Part shown: piece after piece, positions 45,388-55,320 of the stretch
Layout of the letters: the number at the start of each line of letters is the position of its first letter
How positions within the stretch are numbered: the stretch's first letter is position 1
From: Branchinecta lynchi
Taxonomy: Eukaryota; Arthropoda; Branchiopoda; Anostraca; Branchinectidae
Assembly (NCBI GenBank): GCA_023053575.1
Contig: JAKZAP010000013.1
Span: 20,059,689-20,123,688 of the forward strand
DNA length: 64,000 bases
Reading direction: 5' to 3'
The notes under the pieces: model-generated
Seen by the model: only the letters and a program-made list of their open reading frames with translations
Database searches by the model: none
What the model was told of the DNA's origin: nothing
Made by a program: the position numbers and the translations under genes

Positions 45388-45493
45388 GTAATTTCCGGGT
45401 AGTTGCTCTTTTGTAGGAGTCAGGGTTTTACTTGAGAGAAGCCGACACTGTCAGTATAAATATTCTTTGAGCCCAAGCTGACTTTGAAACATT

Positions 45494-45648
45494 TATTCAA
45501 ACAACGTTTATAACGGATATTCTTCATCAGCGATATTTCGGCCCTTCTTGGCAAGGGTCCTCGTCAGGCTGACCCTTCTTGGCAAGGGCCGAAATATCGC
45601 TGATGAAGAATCATAGCTGACGTATCCGTTATAAACATTGTTTGAATA
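45494..45648. repeat. Two CTGACGAG modules facing each other: 155-base hairpin
   Basis: The minus-strand copy (45494-45572) and plus-strand copy (45573-45648) form a nearly perfect hairpin: TATTCAAACAACGTTTATAA on the left against its inverse at the right end, and TTCATCAGCGATATTTCGGC against GCCGAAATATCGCTGATGAA. The left arm lacks about 13 bases (ACGTCAGCTATGA). It sits about 105 bases past the exon 6 donor and would be transcribed as a hairpin in the pre-mRNA. Confidence 0.85.
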
Positions 45649-46088
45649 ACTGTCAGTATAGTTTCATAACTCCTAAAGCACAACTCTTACTAGAAGTGAT
45701 ATTTTCAGGAACAGTGGTTCAGAAATATCGTTTTTCGAAATGACAATACCTGCCCCGTGAGTTAGTGACTTTCTTGTTGGCGCTTGTCCATTCTGTCCTG
45801 TCCGAAGCGGAGGTCGACGCAAAATGTTTCAAAACCGTGCGCACCGTGGTTTGAAAGTGGGGAAAACCAACCTGAAGAAAAGGAGTCCGAATTACAGATA
45901 AAAAAGAAAATGGAAAATAGAAAATGTTTTCTTTTAGTTTTGAATGGGTTGTTGGCGGTACTAGAAACTTACCGCGAAGTTTGCGCTGTGTGACTTGCGA
46001 ACTAAAACGAAGCAGTGACGAAGGGTGAAGTACTGTCTAACTTAAAGGCACAGAAAACTTGACTACGCAACTTTCGGCCATCAAACCG

Positions 46089-46091
<3 letters not shown>

Positions 46092-46119
<28 letters not shown>
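46092..46119 (+). repeat. Run of 28 G
   Basis: Uninterrupted guanine tract at the junction of element G and the LINE body; the longest G run in the window. Confidence 0.95.
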
Positions 46120-46122
<3 letters not shown>

Positions 46123-46149
46123 GATAAAGATACAGGGACGAACGTAGCA

Positions 46150-48930
46150 CTATTTTTAATTCATGTTTTCCACGATTTAAGTTATTATCTAAATCCCAAG
46201 ATTTCACGTACAGTCATTGGTCGGGAAGCACGAGTAATCTTGACCACGTTCTAAGTAACCGCGATTTCCCAACAACCGTGCTTGTAGTAGATGATTTTCC
46301 TATAAGCGACCATATGGCTATTTCATTTTCTGTTTCATCACGCATTCCAGTACCCCAGAATTCAAAGATTCATAAAACAGCAAAAGCTAAGTTTTTCATA
46401 ATTGTTTGGGATGAGTCGTTGAAGCTCGATTATCAAAGAGAACTTGATCTTATTGTGGCAAAAATTCAAACACCTACAGAATTTCCTCTTACGTCTAATA
46501 TAGAGCTTGAGTTAAATGGTATTTATTTTCAGCTAGTTCATTGTTTATGGGTTTCGGCAAAAAAGGGTTTTCAATCCAAAAATGTTATTGTTGGGACTGA
46601 AAAACCTTTTTGGTCGCTTAATTTTTCGCTTGTAGAAAGTAACAATGAGGCTAAGTTAGCTTACGTCAGATGGAAGGCACTCGGTAAACCCCGTGATGGA
46701 CTTTCCTTCCGGTTGATGAAAGAGAAGAAGGCCATTCTTCAGGCCGAACTTAGGCGACACAATAATTGCCTTATGGAGGAGGCGTCTCGTGATGCTGATA
46801 TTGATAAGCTTAAAATTTGGAATGCGCTACGTAGGTCTAAGCATCTAAGTGAACCACCACCTGATTCTTTCTCGTCTGTTGCTGATTGGGAAACACATTT
46901 TAAGTCCACCCTGTCTTCTTCTAACGATTTTCCTTCTGACGTAGCTGAGCTAGACTCTATATTAAGTGACTTTCCTTCTGACCACGTAGTTGTACATCAA
47001 GATTTACTTTTGGCTCAAAATAAACTGAAGTTTTAATTATCGCCTGACTATGATGGATTTTTTTCAAACCATTTCCAGTTTTTATCCCCAACGTTCCTTT
47101 TAACTCTTCTTGCTTTTTTTAATTTAATTTTATCGATAGGTCGTGTTCCTTCATCTTTTAAAATTGGTTTGATTTCCCCTATTTTAAAAAATGGAAAGAA
47201 GGATTTAAAATCTTGTTGCTCTTATCGACCAATAACCAAGGGTTGTATTATTAGTAAACTTTTGAAATGTGTTTTAAAAATATGTTTGAAGGCCTTGATG
47301 TCGGGTTAAACCAGGTTGGATTTAAAAGGGGTATGGGTTGTGCGATCACGCGCATGCTACTTTTTCCAATTTAATCAGTGACGCGAGTGAACGAACAACC
47401 GCTTTATACGCTTCTGATTGACATAAAAGGTGCTTTCGACAATATTTCTCATGCGGCTGCTCTTCTATCCCTTGTATATAATGGTATTCCCCGTTCTGTT
47501 GTGCGTGCTTTAAGGTCCTGGTACAATGGACTGAACGTTCAAGTGGCAATTCGTTCCCCAAAAATTCTGTCTAATTTAATTTCAGTGGGAAAAGGCGTTA
47601 GACAAGGTGGAATTTTATCACCATATATTTTTAATGCATGTTTGGCAGATTGTCTTCGGTCACTTAAGACTTCTTTAAAGGACACCTGAACAATGAAACC
47701 ATACTTAAACACACCATGGCGAATGGATTTACAGACATGGCCACGGAGAGCATTCTTTGCGTGAGCATGATGTTTTCAAAATAGGGATGTTCGTTTCTGG
47801 AGGTTTGCACATGCAGACTCAAGACAAAAAGCGCAATTCATTCAAATCTTGTATAGCGCTGGCCGGATCGTATTGGAATTTCTTCTAGATATACGTTTGG
47901 GAGTAACTGGTTAAAAAATATTCCAGAAGAAGGGTTGATTGGAGACATTTGTTCATTTCTAAAGTTGTTCGGTACTGAACAAGGACAGATGCAAAATGGA
48001 GCAAAAATCATAGCTTGCAAACACTATTTCGTATTTGGACTTGGTTTTCTGCAGGCAATGTTAACGGAAGTCATACAGATAGGAATGATACTTGGTACTC
48101 TTTATTCAGGTGTCCTTTAATATATTTTGCACGTGATCGGTCAAAGGAAAAATTAATTGAAAACTAGAACATTCTAGTGTCTAAATTGGGGCAGAAGGGT
48201 CTAATAATTAGTTCTGAAAAGTGTAATTATTTTGTGATTAGTAGTTTTCGAACACTGAATTCCCCTCTGGATTGTGGTGGGGGGATTGTTTTCAGCCCTG
48301 TTGAGAAAGTTATTTATCTTGGAATTCCTTACTCATCTAATACCAGGGATTGGAAACTTATCCTTATTCAACATGTGCAAGATAAAATAAGAAGAGCATT
48401 TGGTGCTGTTATTCGTTTACGAGGGATGTATTCGCAGAGATGTTCTTGGTTCTATTTATACGGCTGTTGCACTTCCTCACATTCTTTTTCCGTCTGCTTT
48501 CTTTTCTTCTTTCCGTCCTTCTGAACTTTCTGCGTTAAAAGTTACTTATTATAAATTCTCTAAATTCCTTCTTGGTTTCCCGATTTCTGCGAGTAACTTT
48601 TTCCGAACTTCAAATTTTAAAGTGAAGAATCCTCTGGAAAGTTTAAATGGTAAAATCCAGAACTTTCATAAAAAGGCTGACAACGTTCTTCTTCATCACA
48701 ACCTTTTTCCTTTTTCACAAAAAAGCGCCCTGATTAGTTTGTTTATTTTGAACTTCGTTTTTTTCCATGTCTTTCGTTGTATATTTAGTAGGCTAATTTG
48801 TCTTTAACGGTCAGCTGTTTATTAGTATGTTAGTGTGTGTGAGTTTGACTGACATGTTGTTGTTCCTTTTTATACATTATTCTTCAGTTTTGAAGGATTC
48901 AAATAAATAATAAAAAATAATAATAATAAT
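46150..48930 (+). pseudogene. Non-LTR retrotransposon (endonuclease end + reverse transcriptase), broken
   Basis: Order of domains: the end of an AP-type endonuclease (FTYSHWSGSTSNLDHVLSN, then PISDHMAISF), a 250-residue linker (open frame to 47036), RT palm pieces (RPIT region after a stop; DIKGAFDN = motif A; GVRQGGILSPYIF = motif B), then a 438-base MITE at 47679-48116. The frame resumes IYFARDRSKEKLIEN and VSKLGQKGLIISSEKCNYFV. The YADD box is missing at the MITE junction. C-terminal pieces run to about 48800 and the 3' end is an AAT repeat tail (48905-48940). It is 5'-truncated and dead. It resembles the 19.0-kb fragment. Confidence 0.78.
47679..48116 (+). mobile_element. TTAA-flanked MITE F2 inside the LINE
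   Basis: Perfect 12-base inverted ends AGGACACCTGAA / TTCAGGTGTCCT flanked by TTAA at 47675-47678 and 48117-48120. Homologous over its length, in inverted orientation, to F1 at 24607-25205 without the retroposon insert. It separates RT motif B from motif C. Short frames shared by the two copies do not show a clear coding pattern. Confidence 0.85.
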
Positions 48931-49364
48931 AATAATTATTGTCGACAGGACTTTATGATCTCGAACCCTGTCGTTAGTGTTCCCAAAGCTAGCTGACAGG
49001 CCCTTTCCCCTTATGCACTGTAAAAGTTCGCCTTTGGCCGTGTTCACTAACACATCGGTATAGTAGTCTCGGGACAGTAGATTCTTACTCCAGGCAAACA
49101 AACCTTTTGCTTTTTTTTCTACTAACTCAAAAGTCGAATTCTCGGAAACTGCCCGTAAACTGCAATGGCGTAACGAGAATTTTTCTTACTCTCAATATCG
49201 ACTCGGGGTACATTCTTGATAAGTCAGCTATCTGAGTTTGAGTCAAGTTTTCTGTTCCTTTAAGTCACTACTTTAAAGATTTCTGAAACAGTACAAACCC
49301 ATCCTGGCTGTTTCTGCTTCGCTTTAAATCCTTGGTTACGGACAAACTTGAACAACTGGTATAG

Positions 49365-49600
49365 ATATGGATAGATAGATAGTTTATTAGTGGATATTTT
49401 ATTGATACAGCTCGTTGCGCCGAATTGGCACTAAATACGTCGACCGTTACATTTAACGGGTCCGGAAGTAGTAAGCGGGGCCTGACCCGCACTGAAAAAA
49501 AAATACATGGCAAAATGCAAATATCATTGTAGTGCTGAAAAAAATGATGTACGAAGTTCGAAATGAGAACGCATGGAAAGATTAGTATCAACTGAAGCAG
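49365..49600 (-). mobile_element. Retroposon 3' end with TATC tail, minus strand
   Basis: Read on the minus strand: AAATGTAACGGTCGACGTAT, TTAGTGCCAATTCGGCGCAA, then CAATAAAATATCC and TATC units. A second copy with the same sequence and orientation is at 56385-56530. Both are 5'-truncated. Confidence 0.65.
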
Positions 49601-49879
49601 TAATCAGAAAAGACGGGCCGAGTCCTTGGATAACCTACTGAAGAATAGGAAAAAAAATATATAGAAGAATCTTTTACTTCCTGTCAAGTTGTACACCCGT
49701 TTGAATCAGTACCTGACCTTATGCCAACATTCTTGTCGATCCGAGGAAGAAACTAATCTGAACTCGGATCAGAACCTGTTTTACTTTGTTTGAGTGGATT
49801 TCAGCGGGAAAGGGGGGGGGGGGGGTCCTATAAGAGTATATCCGCTGCAACTGGATTAGAGGTTCGGATAGGATAGATG

Positions 49880-49987
49880 GATTAGAGTTTGGTCTAATGT
49901 TTGTTTGATTTGTGTATTTATATAGTTATTTATCTTATTATCATCAATTTTGGTGGATCAATAAATCATCATCATCATCATCATCAA
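49880..49987 (+). mobile_element. Retroposon 3' end with ATC tail
   Basis: TTTGGTGGATCAATAAATC followed by about seven ATC units (49965-49987). Form matches other truncated non-LTR ends here; body not recognised. Confidence 0.5.
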
Positions 49988-50075
49988 CTGTTAGTATCAC
50001 CAACACCTGTTTTTTTACAGGACAGTCTGTCAGGTTTTAACAATATAGAAGCTTGATTCTATACTTCTGTTACAG

Positions 50076-50231
50076 AGGGCGGTGAGGAACTACAAGACGT
50101 TTCAGTCAATACTAGTCATAAAGTCGAGAAGTTGAAACCTTACACCAACTATACCTTCTACGTTCGCGCCTACAGTCGGAAGTCAGCCTCTGACCAGTCA
50201 GACCGGGTGACTGCAACTACGGGTGAAGATG
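50076..50231 (+). CDS. Exon 7: second half of FN3-1
   Basis: Acceptor TTACAG, donor GTAAGT, phase 1 at both ends. It encodes EGGEELQDVSVNTSHKVEKL followed by KPYTNYTFYVRAYSRKSASD: the L-x-P-x-T-x-Y-x-F-x-V-x-A signature of FN3 strands E to F, then a strand G ending in TATTGED. NTS and NYT are potential glycosylation sites. Phase-1 borders on both sides are common for FN3 halves. Confidence 0.9.
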
Positions 50232-50565
50232 GTAAGTAGTTCGAAGTAGCCAATTATTCTACCAATTGTGCCGGAGATTTTTCGGTGATTGAATACCTCC
50301 CTATTTCCGAGGTAAAATAGTCACAAACAGAGATACGTATAACAGAAAAACTCCCGGTTATTAAGAGCTCGTGTTACACTTTTTGTTATCCCTGTTTGTA
50401 GTCTTTTATGAATTTTACATGCTACGACGAAAATGTTCAAAACATATCAGGACCTTTATATAAAAAAATATTAAATGTCTTAAAACTTACTCCAATTTGT
50501 ACTAACTCCCGTGTTAATGCAAACTTTATGCTAACTTGGATGTTTCTGGTGCACTTTCAGATTAG

Positions 50566-50650
50566 GATGGCCTAGGAGGATTCTTGCCACGAAGGGCCGA
50601 AATATCCCTCAGATATATTCAACTGACGTATCCGTTTAGCGCAATCAACT
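50566..50650 (+). repeat. Dispersed CTGACGAG module, diverged copy
   Basis: GATTCTTGCCACGAAGGGCC, GAAATATCCCTCAGATAT and CAACTGACGTATCCGTTTAG align with the module; the CTGACGAG box itself is degraded to CCTAGGAG. Confidence 0.55.
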
Positions 50651-51104
50651 CAAAACAAATGATTGAAGGAAATGGATAGTAGCAAATATTTACCTTTTTT
50701 TTTAACTTTAATTCACCTAGAGTATTAGGCAAATCTTTTTGCTTTTCTCTGATTTCTTGTTAAGATCTATTTTGAGCTTGCCCTGGTTTTGATCCGAAGG
50801 TCGTACCGAGCCCTGATATGAACTGCCGACTCGGATGGGGTTAAAAACGCTAGAATGCTGCTGATTTTACTCTTTTAAAGTTCGTCCAAGTTCGCGATCT
50901 CTTGAGAAATACTGCATATGACCCGTACACGTGGACATTTTGTATGAGTCTGTTCCCCAGTTTGTTCTCATGAAAACATAGTCGTTTCGTTAATTGGTTT
51001 AGGAATTCCTTAGGGGAATTGTCGTTTTCATTGTGCTATTTGCTGGGAAGAGTAGTATTTAATGTTTATTACATTTTTCTTTTTGTATGACAATTTTCGT
51101 GTGC

Positions 51105-51215
51105 CGTCGGATGTATTTTTAGTAGTAATCAGTAAATCTCACACAAAAACTCCACATTTACTCCGCCTTTCCGAAATGGCGGGTCATAAATAAATTACTT
51201 CCTTACTTAGTCCAG
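51105..51215 (+). mobile_element. LINE 3' tail (GGCGGGTCATAAATAAATTA type)
   Basis: TTTACTCCGCCTTTCCGAAA, TGGCGGGTCATAAATAAATT and ACTTCCTTACTTAG match the 3' end of the 19.0-kb LINE fragment. Upstream body too diverged to assign. Confidence 0.6.
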
Positions 51216-51388
51216 ATGATGAAGTGCGAAAGCGAAGAAGTTAATCCATGTTTGAATCCCACGGATTACCCGTCACGTGGGTATTTTCATAAATAAATAT
51301 AACATTTAATGTTTATAATACTGTGTGAATTCTACATCTTTCACGTAAATAATACATAATACAGTTATATTAATAGACCTTTCATTTT

Positions 51389-51766
51389 TAATATAGATGA
51401 CACTTTACACAAGGGACTTGTACCGCGACCATAAACAATTTTTCGAATATAATTTAGAAGTCTAGGACTCCCTTGTCGGAGCCACGTAGACAAACCAGGA
51501 CCCACAAGATGAGGTCTCATGGTGAAAACCAAATAAAACCAAATATATAAATTTTAATGGGGAATAATTAATTTTAAGGGCATCTTCCCCATTAAAATTA
51601 TATATTTGGTTTTATTTGGTTTTCACCATGAGACCCCGTCTTGTGGGTCCTGGTTTCTCTACGTGGCTCCGACAAGGGAGTCCTAGACTTCAAAATTATA
51701 TTCAAAAAATTATTTATGGAATTGGTCACGGTACAAGTCCCTTGTGTGAAGGGCCATCTATATTAA
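51389..51766. mobile_element. 370-bp palindrome fused to tRNA-bearing unit
   Basis: Two arms of about 165-175 bases mirror each other around 51575: TTAATATAGATG / CATCTATATTAA at the outer ends, CTAGGACTCCCTTGTCGGAG against its inverse, AACCAGGACCCACAAGA against TCTTGTGGGTCCTGGTT, and TTTTAATGGGGAA / TTCCCCATTAAAA at the centre. The right arm flows directly into the repeat unit with the tRNA-like sequence. Arms differ at a small number of sites, so the inversion is fairly recent. Confidence 0.85.
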
Positions 51767-51993
51767 TCATTTCCGTGACATGAGGGTGTGAACTGGTTAG
51801 ATGAATTTGTCTTCGGGCGGGATCACTGTTCCTATGGCCGGCTTCTACCAGACTATTGTAGTGGTTTGCGAACTCTGTTCACAAGCCACTCGGTAGCTCA
51901 GTGGTAGAGTGACGGACCCTCTCCTTGTAAGCAGAGGGTCCTGGGTTCAAATCCCGGCTGAGGAGCATTTTTGTCTATCAGTTCACTACTTAC
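51730..51993 (+). repeat. tRNA-bearing repeat unit, copy 2
   Basis: Same order as copy 1 (22762-23028): GGTACAAGTCCCTTGTGTGA, GTGAACTGGTTAGATGAATT, CGGGCGGGATCACTGTTCC, GACTATTGTAGTGGT, the tRNA-like sequence, and ATTTTTGTCTATCAGTTCAC. Its left edge is inside the palindrome arm. Confidence 0.8.
51887..51965 (+). pseudogene. tRNA-Thr-like pseudogene
   Basis: Matches the copy at 22928-23000, with A and B boxes intact (TAGCTCAGTGG, GGTTCAAATCC). It has about 6 extra bases between the D arm and anticodon arm (GTGACGGACCCTCTCC) and acceptor mismatches, so a standard cloverleaf does not form. The TGT anticodon loop CTTGTAA is kept. Confidence 0.65.
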
Positions 51994-52436
51994 AAAAATC
52001 TTTCATCTTTACTATACATACAAATATAATATAGTTTAACTTAACTAGAATTAAAATGATTCGTATATAGAGTATGGTAGGCAAGATTTCAGACAACGAT
52101 CGGTCCAGTTTGTTGGGGGTCTTACTAGTATCTGGGAAGCAGCGTCCCTCTGCCTTGTCCTACTAGTATCTGGGAAGCAGCGTCCCTCTGTCTTGTCGTG
52201 TATTGGGTCTGCTCCTTTTTAGGGTCGCAAATTTGGGGTAAAATGGCACGATGCGTGTGCGATGACATGCGCTCCCAAACGCCATTGTCGGCTGATGCAG
52301 TCTTTCCGCGAGGGTTGGCGGGTCAAGCTTGATCGGATAAAGCATAGCCCCGGCAGAACATATTCTTTACAGCCTTTTCTCGATCTCTATATTGTGGGTC
52401 TTGACCGATTGAATTTGAACTTTTCTTTTACTTTAG

Positions 52437-52628
52437 TTCCAGTCGCAGCACCAGAAGTGACCCTGAATCCTCTGAACCCAACAACCCTGTACGTAACTTG
52501 GCAGCGCCTCCCTGTGAACTTGCTTCGGGGGTCAGCGACCCACTACAAGATTCAGTACAGGAAGCACAAACAGCGCTACTCTGATATTTACGTCGTTAAA
52601 CCGGATGTGCAAGAATACACACTGAGAG
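52437..52628 (+). CDS. Exon 8: first half of FN3-2
   Basis: Acceptor CTTTAG, donor GTAACT, phase 1 at both ends. It encodes VPVAAPEVTLNPLNPTTLYV, then TWQRLPVN with the core tryptophan and HYKIQYRKHKQRYSDIYVVK. This is an ordinary FN3 front half. The stop-free frame runs 175 bases further upstream, but the AG at 52435-52436 and the phase to exon 7 place the start. A Harbinger-like element begins only about 90 bases downstream. Confidence 0.9.
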
Positions 52629-52719
52629 GTAACTGAACGAATTATCTGTTTGAACTAACGGTTCCTACTGCCCAGAGGTTCTTCCCGGCCAAACTCAACT
52701 GACCGGGAACGAAGATTTA

Positions 52720-53398
52720 GAGCGTGTTCCACCCTACTTACGGTAGTTACTACGCATGACGTCACGAGTTCTGGATTTTTGCCGTCAAGGCTGGAACGAT
52801 TTTTCTATTTTCCAGCAGGATCTCACGCCAGGGGCGAATCCGACCAGTCACTTTACAGAGACGCGTAGTTACTACGCTTACTACGCTCCCGAGCATGGGG
52901 CACATCTGATACCGTTACTCTACCGCAAACCCCAGTGCAAAAAAAAATATGATAAACTCAGCTGAAATCGTCGCAGACATTATAGAAACAATAGATGACA
53001 GCACTTTCGGACCCGTGGGAAAAAGCCACTTTTTTGTCTCTGTAGATTTTTCTATTTATCACTCAAAGAAGATATGTTGGCTGTGGGGCCGGGTAACTGC
53101 CGCATATATTTAACACTTACAGATTTTAGTCCATCTTCAATTTGAAACTGGTGCCTGCCTGCTTGCGTGCTAGAACGGAGCTTTCCACTCGAAAGCAGAA
53201 ACATGGTTTGATGAAACGAAAGGTTCGCTACACAACTTCAGATGGTCCTCTCTGACATAGGCTATACAACTCCACTTCACTTCGGGTAAATAGTAACTGT
53301 TAGTTACTATTCCGACAAGGTTGGAACGGTCAGCGTAGTAACTTTTTGTGAGGATGGAACGGAAATAGTAACTATTGTTAGAAGGGCGGAACACGCTC
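52720..53398. mobile_element. Harbinger-like element D2 (3-bp TSD TTA)
   Basis: Ends GAGCGTGTTCCACCCT and GGGCGGAACACGCTC, flanked by TTA on both sides. Shares with D1 and D3 the phrases TACGCTCCCGAGC, TAGTTACTA and CAAGGCTGGAACGAT. The 400-base centre is unique to this copy and non-coding. It starts about 90 bases after exon 8. Confidence 0.78.
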
Positions 53399-53400
53399 TT

Positions 53401-54070
53401 AAGGGTTTTGGTTTTCCTAAAAACTTACAACTCAGTTGTTGGTGCGCGGAGGGTCTTGTGTCGTAGCACCTTAAGGTTTTCGAGACTAGACTGAAAATCA
53501 TGCATGAGACATTTGAGAATTGGCTTGGCTTGTCAGCGTAGTTTTGACCCGTCGCAAATGAATTTCCGCGTTTTTAACAGTTGCGATTTTTGCAGTCACG
53601 ATGTGTTAATATGGACATGTCCATTCTTCGTGTCCACTACCTATCAAGTACGACGAGGTTCTTAGTAGCCCCCCCCCCACCCCCCTTTAGCTTGGTCTGA
53701 GGTCTGACGGCTGGGTTGGATCGTCCAGAGATTGAAGAGGCAGATTTACTTAAGTCAGTTGAAGGACCAAATATTCGGAAGGTTTTTGTGGATAGGTTGG
53801 AGTCCGGAGAAGAATTTTTGAGTTAGTTTCTCTTAGACGCATCCTTTTTTTTCCAGACGATGGCCCTCGGGCATTAAGTAAGATATCATATTATATTATA
53901 TTAATTGAGGTTCCTTACACTACATATATTATCGGTACTACTGCCCCAAGGTAGAACTAGTATAACTATAATTGAAGAAAGAACAGGGTATAAACTTCGT
54001 TGATGTTCAAGTCATACCAGTTCGAACTTGCTTTAACTTATCTGATCTCTAACTGAATCAGAGCAAAATA
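53401..54070. other. Unassigned intron sequence
   Basis: No exon or element ends recognised. C9 and C5 runs at 53671-53687. Confidence 0.35.
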
Positions 54071-54074
54071 ACAC

Positions 54075-54180
54075 TAGGGATTATTATTTATTATTTATTT
54101 CAAAATATAGCCAACTGGGGCTGCTACATAACAACTCAGTTTATATACACTACTATTTTAATATATAATAAAAGACTTTA
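54075..54180 (-). mobile_element. Retroposon 3' tail, minus strand
   Basis: Minus-strand reading CAGCCCCAGTTGGCTATATT then TTGAAATAAATAATAAATAA. Truncated non-LTR end with AAT-type tail. Confidence 0.5.
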
Positions 54181-54397
54181 TATGCACTTCCTCGCTTAGC
54201 AAACGGGCCATACTCATAGCGCCTCTCACTAAGCTTGCAGCGTTTAAAGCGAGAGAAACTTGCGGTTCTAAAATGTTTAGTAGAGCTAAGATGCGGTCTA
54301 CAAATATCGAGCAAACAGATGAGGTTGTATCTGCTGGTGCACGACTGATTAAGATATTTGACAGTGCAAAATGGGTAGATCAGCTGAATTTGAGCTA

Positions 54398-54440
54398 TAT
54401 TTCGGCCCTTCTCGGCAGCGTCCTCTTCAGGCTCAAAGCT
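54398..54440 (-). repeat. Fragment of the dispersed CTGACGAG module
   Basis: ATTTCGGCCCTTCTCGGCAG and CGTCCTCTTCAGGCTC are the reverse of the module core. Confidence 0.5.
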
Positions 54441-54449
54441 GCTCCAGTT

Positions 54450-55320
54450 GGAACAAGACCAAAGGTTTTGATGGGATCCAGAAATTTAATATCTCATCCA
54501 GATAATTGGGTCCTGTCTTCCGCAGACTCCTTAAGCATTTTTACGACAAAAAATCAGTAACAGATTAAGGCCAAATGGCTAATCATCTGAGAAAACCAAG
54601 TTCAGATATGGATTCAGCATATGTGTTTACCCCTATAAGTCGTGTTTGTTTTGACGAAACTGATTGGAGCTTCCTGCCTGAGCTTACTTCTGCCAAATTA
54701 CCAGGTTCTGCCGAATTCGGGAACTACTTATACGACAAAATAACAAAGCTCAAAAACGAAATATCGAACATCTAATCAACTTCCATTAAGCTATAACTCA
54801 TGACAAATTTTCCGGTTTCAGCCGGATTCTGGTCGAACTATGTGTCTTGATAAACAAACGATTGTCATATACGGATTCAGCATCTCTTCTTACCCTTTTA
54901 AACACATTTTCCGGTTTTGGCCGGATTCCGGGCGAACTACTTGTGAGAAAATGATTTTAATAGTCGTGTTGAGCATGTCTTTCTACCCCTTAATCGAACA
55001 TCTAGTCAACTTCAAATAAAACTTTTGCTTTTAAAAATTTTTCCGGTTCTGGCCTGATTCCGGACGAACTACTTGTCTGGCAAGAAAGTGGTTTTCATAG
55101 TCGTGTTCAGCATGTCTTCTTACACCTAAATCAAACATGTAATCAACTTCAAATAAAAATTTTACTTTAACAAACTTTCTGGTTTTGGTCGGATTCTGGG
55201 TTAACCACTTGTCCGGCTAGAAAATGGTTTTAATAGCCTTGTTCAGCATGTCTTTCTACCCCTACATCGAACATCTAATCAACTTCAAATAAAACGACCA
55301 TCCAATCAATTTCAAATAAA
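54450..55320 (-). mobile_element. Family B element, copy B4, 3' part
   Basis: Minus strand. The 3' terminus is at the left (GGTTTTGATGGGATCC, 54462-54480, and TTGGGTCCTGTCTTC). Array units follow with TTTCCGGTTTTGGCCGGATT, CGGGCGAACTACTTGT and AACATCTAATCAACTTCAAA, spaced about 135 bases apart. It stops inside a unit at about 55320, where the LINE begins; the element resumes at 57917. Confidence 0.75.

Larger units (their letters stand above)
46046..49259. mobile_element. TTAA-flanked element G, host of nested insertions
   Basis: Ends AGGCACAGAAAACTTGACT and its inverse AGTCAAGTTTTCTGTTCCT match at 18 of 19 positions and are flanked by TTAA at 46042-46045 and 49260-49263. Only about 45 bases at the left and up to 330 at the right belong to it. 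The rest is a LINE (46120-48930), itself split by element F2. The pre-insertion element was therefore a short MITE. Confidence 0.78.

Noticed and set aside
51887..51965. Functional tRNA gene, copy 2
   Set aside because: Extra bases between the D and anticodon arms and acceptor mismatches prevent a normal cloverleaf.
52262..52436. Upstream extension of exon 8 as an open frame with its own ATG
   Set aside because: CTTTAG at 52431-52436 with correct phase to exon 7 places the exon start; the upstream part shows no FN3 sequence.
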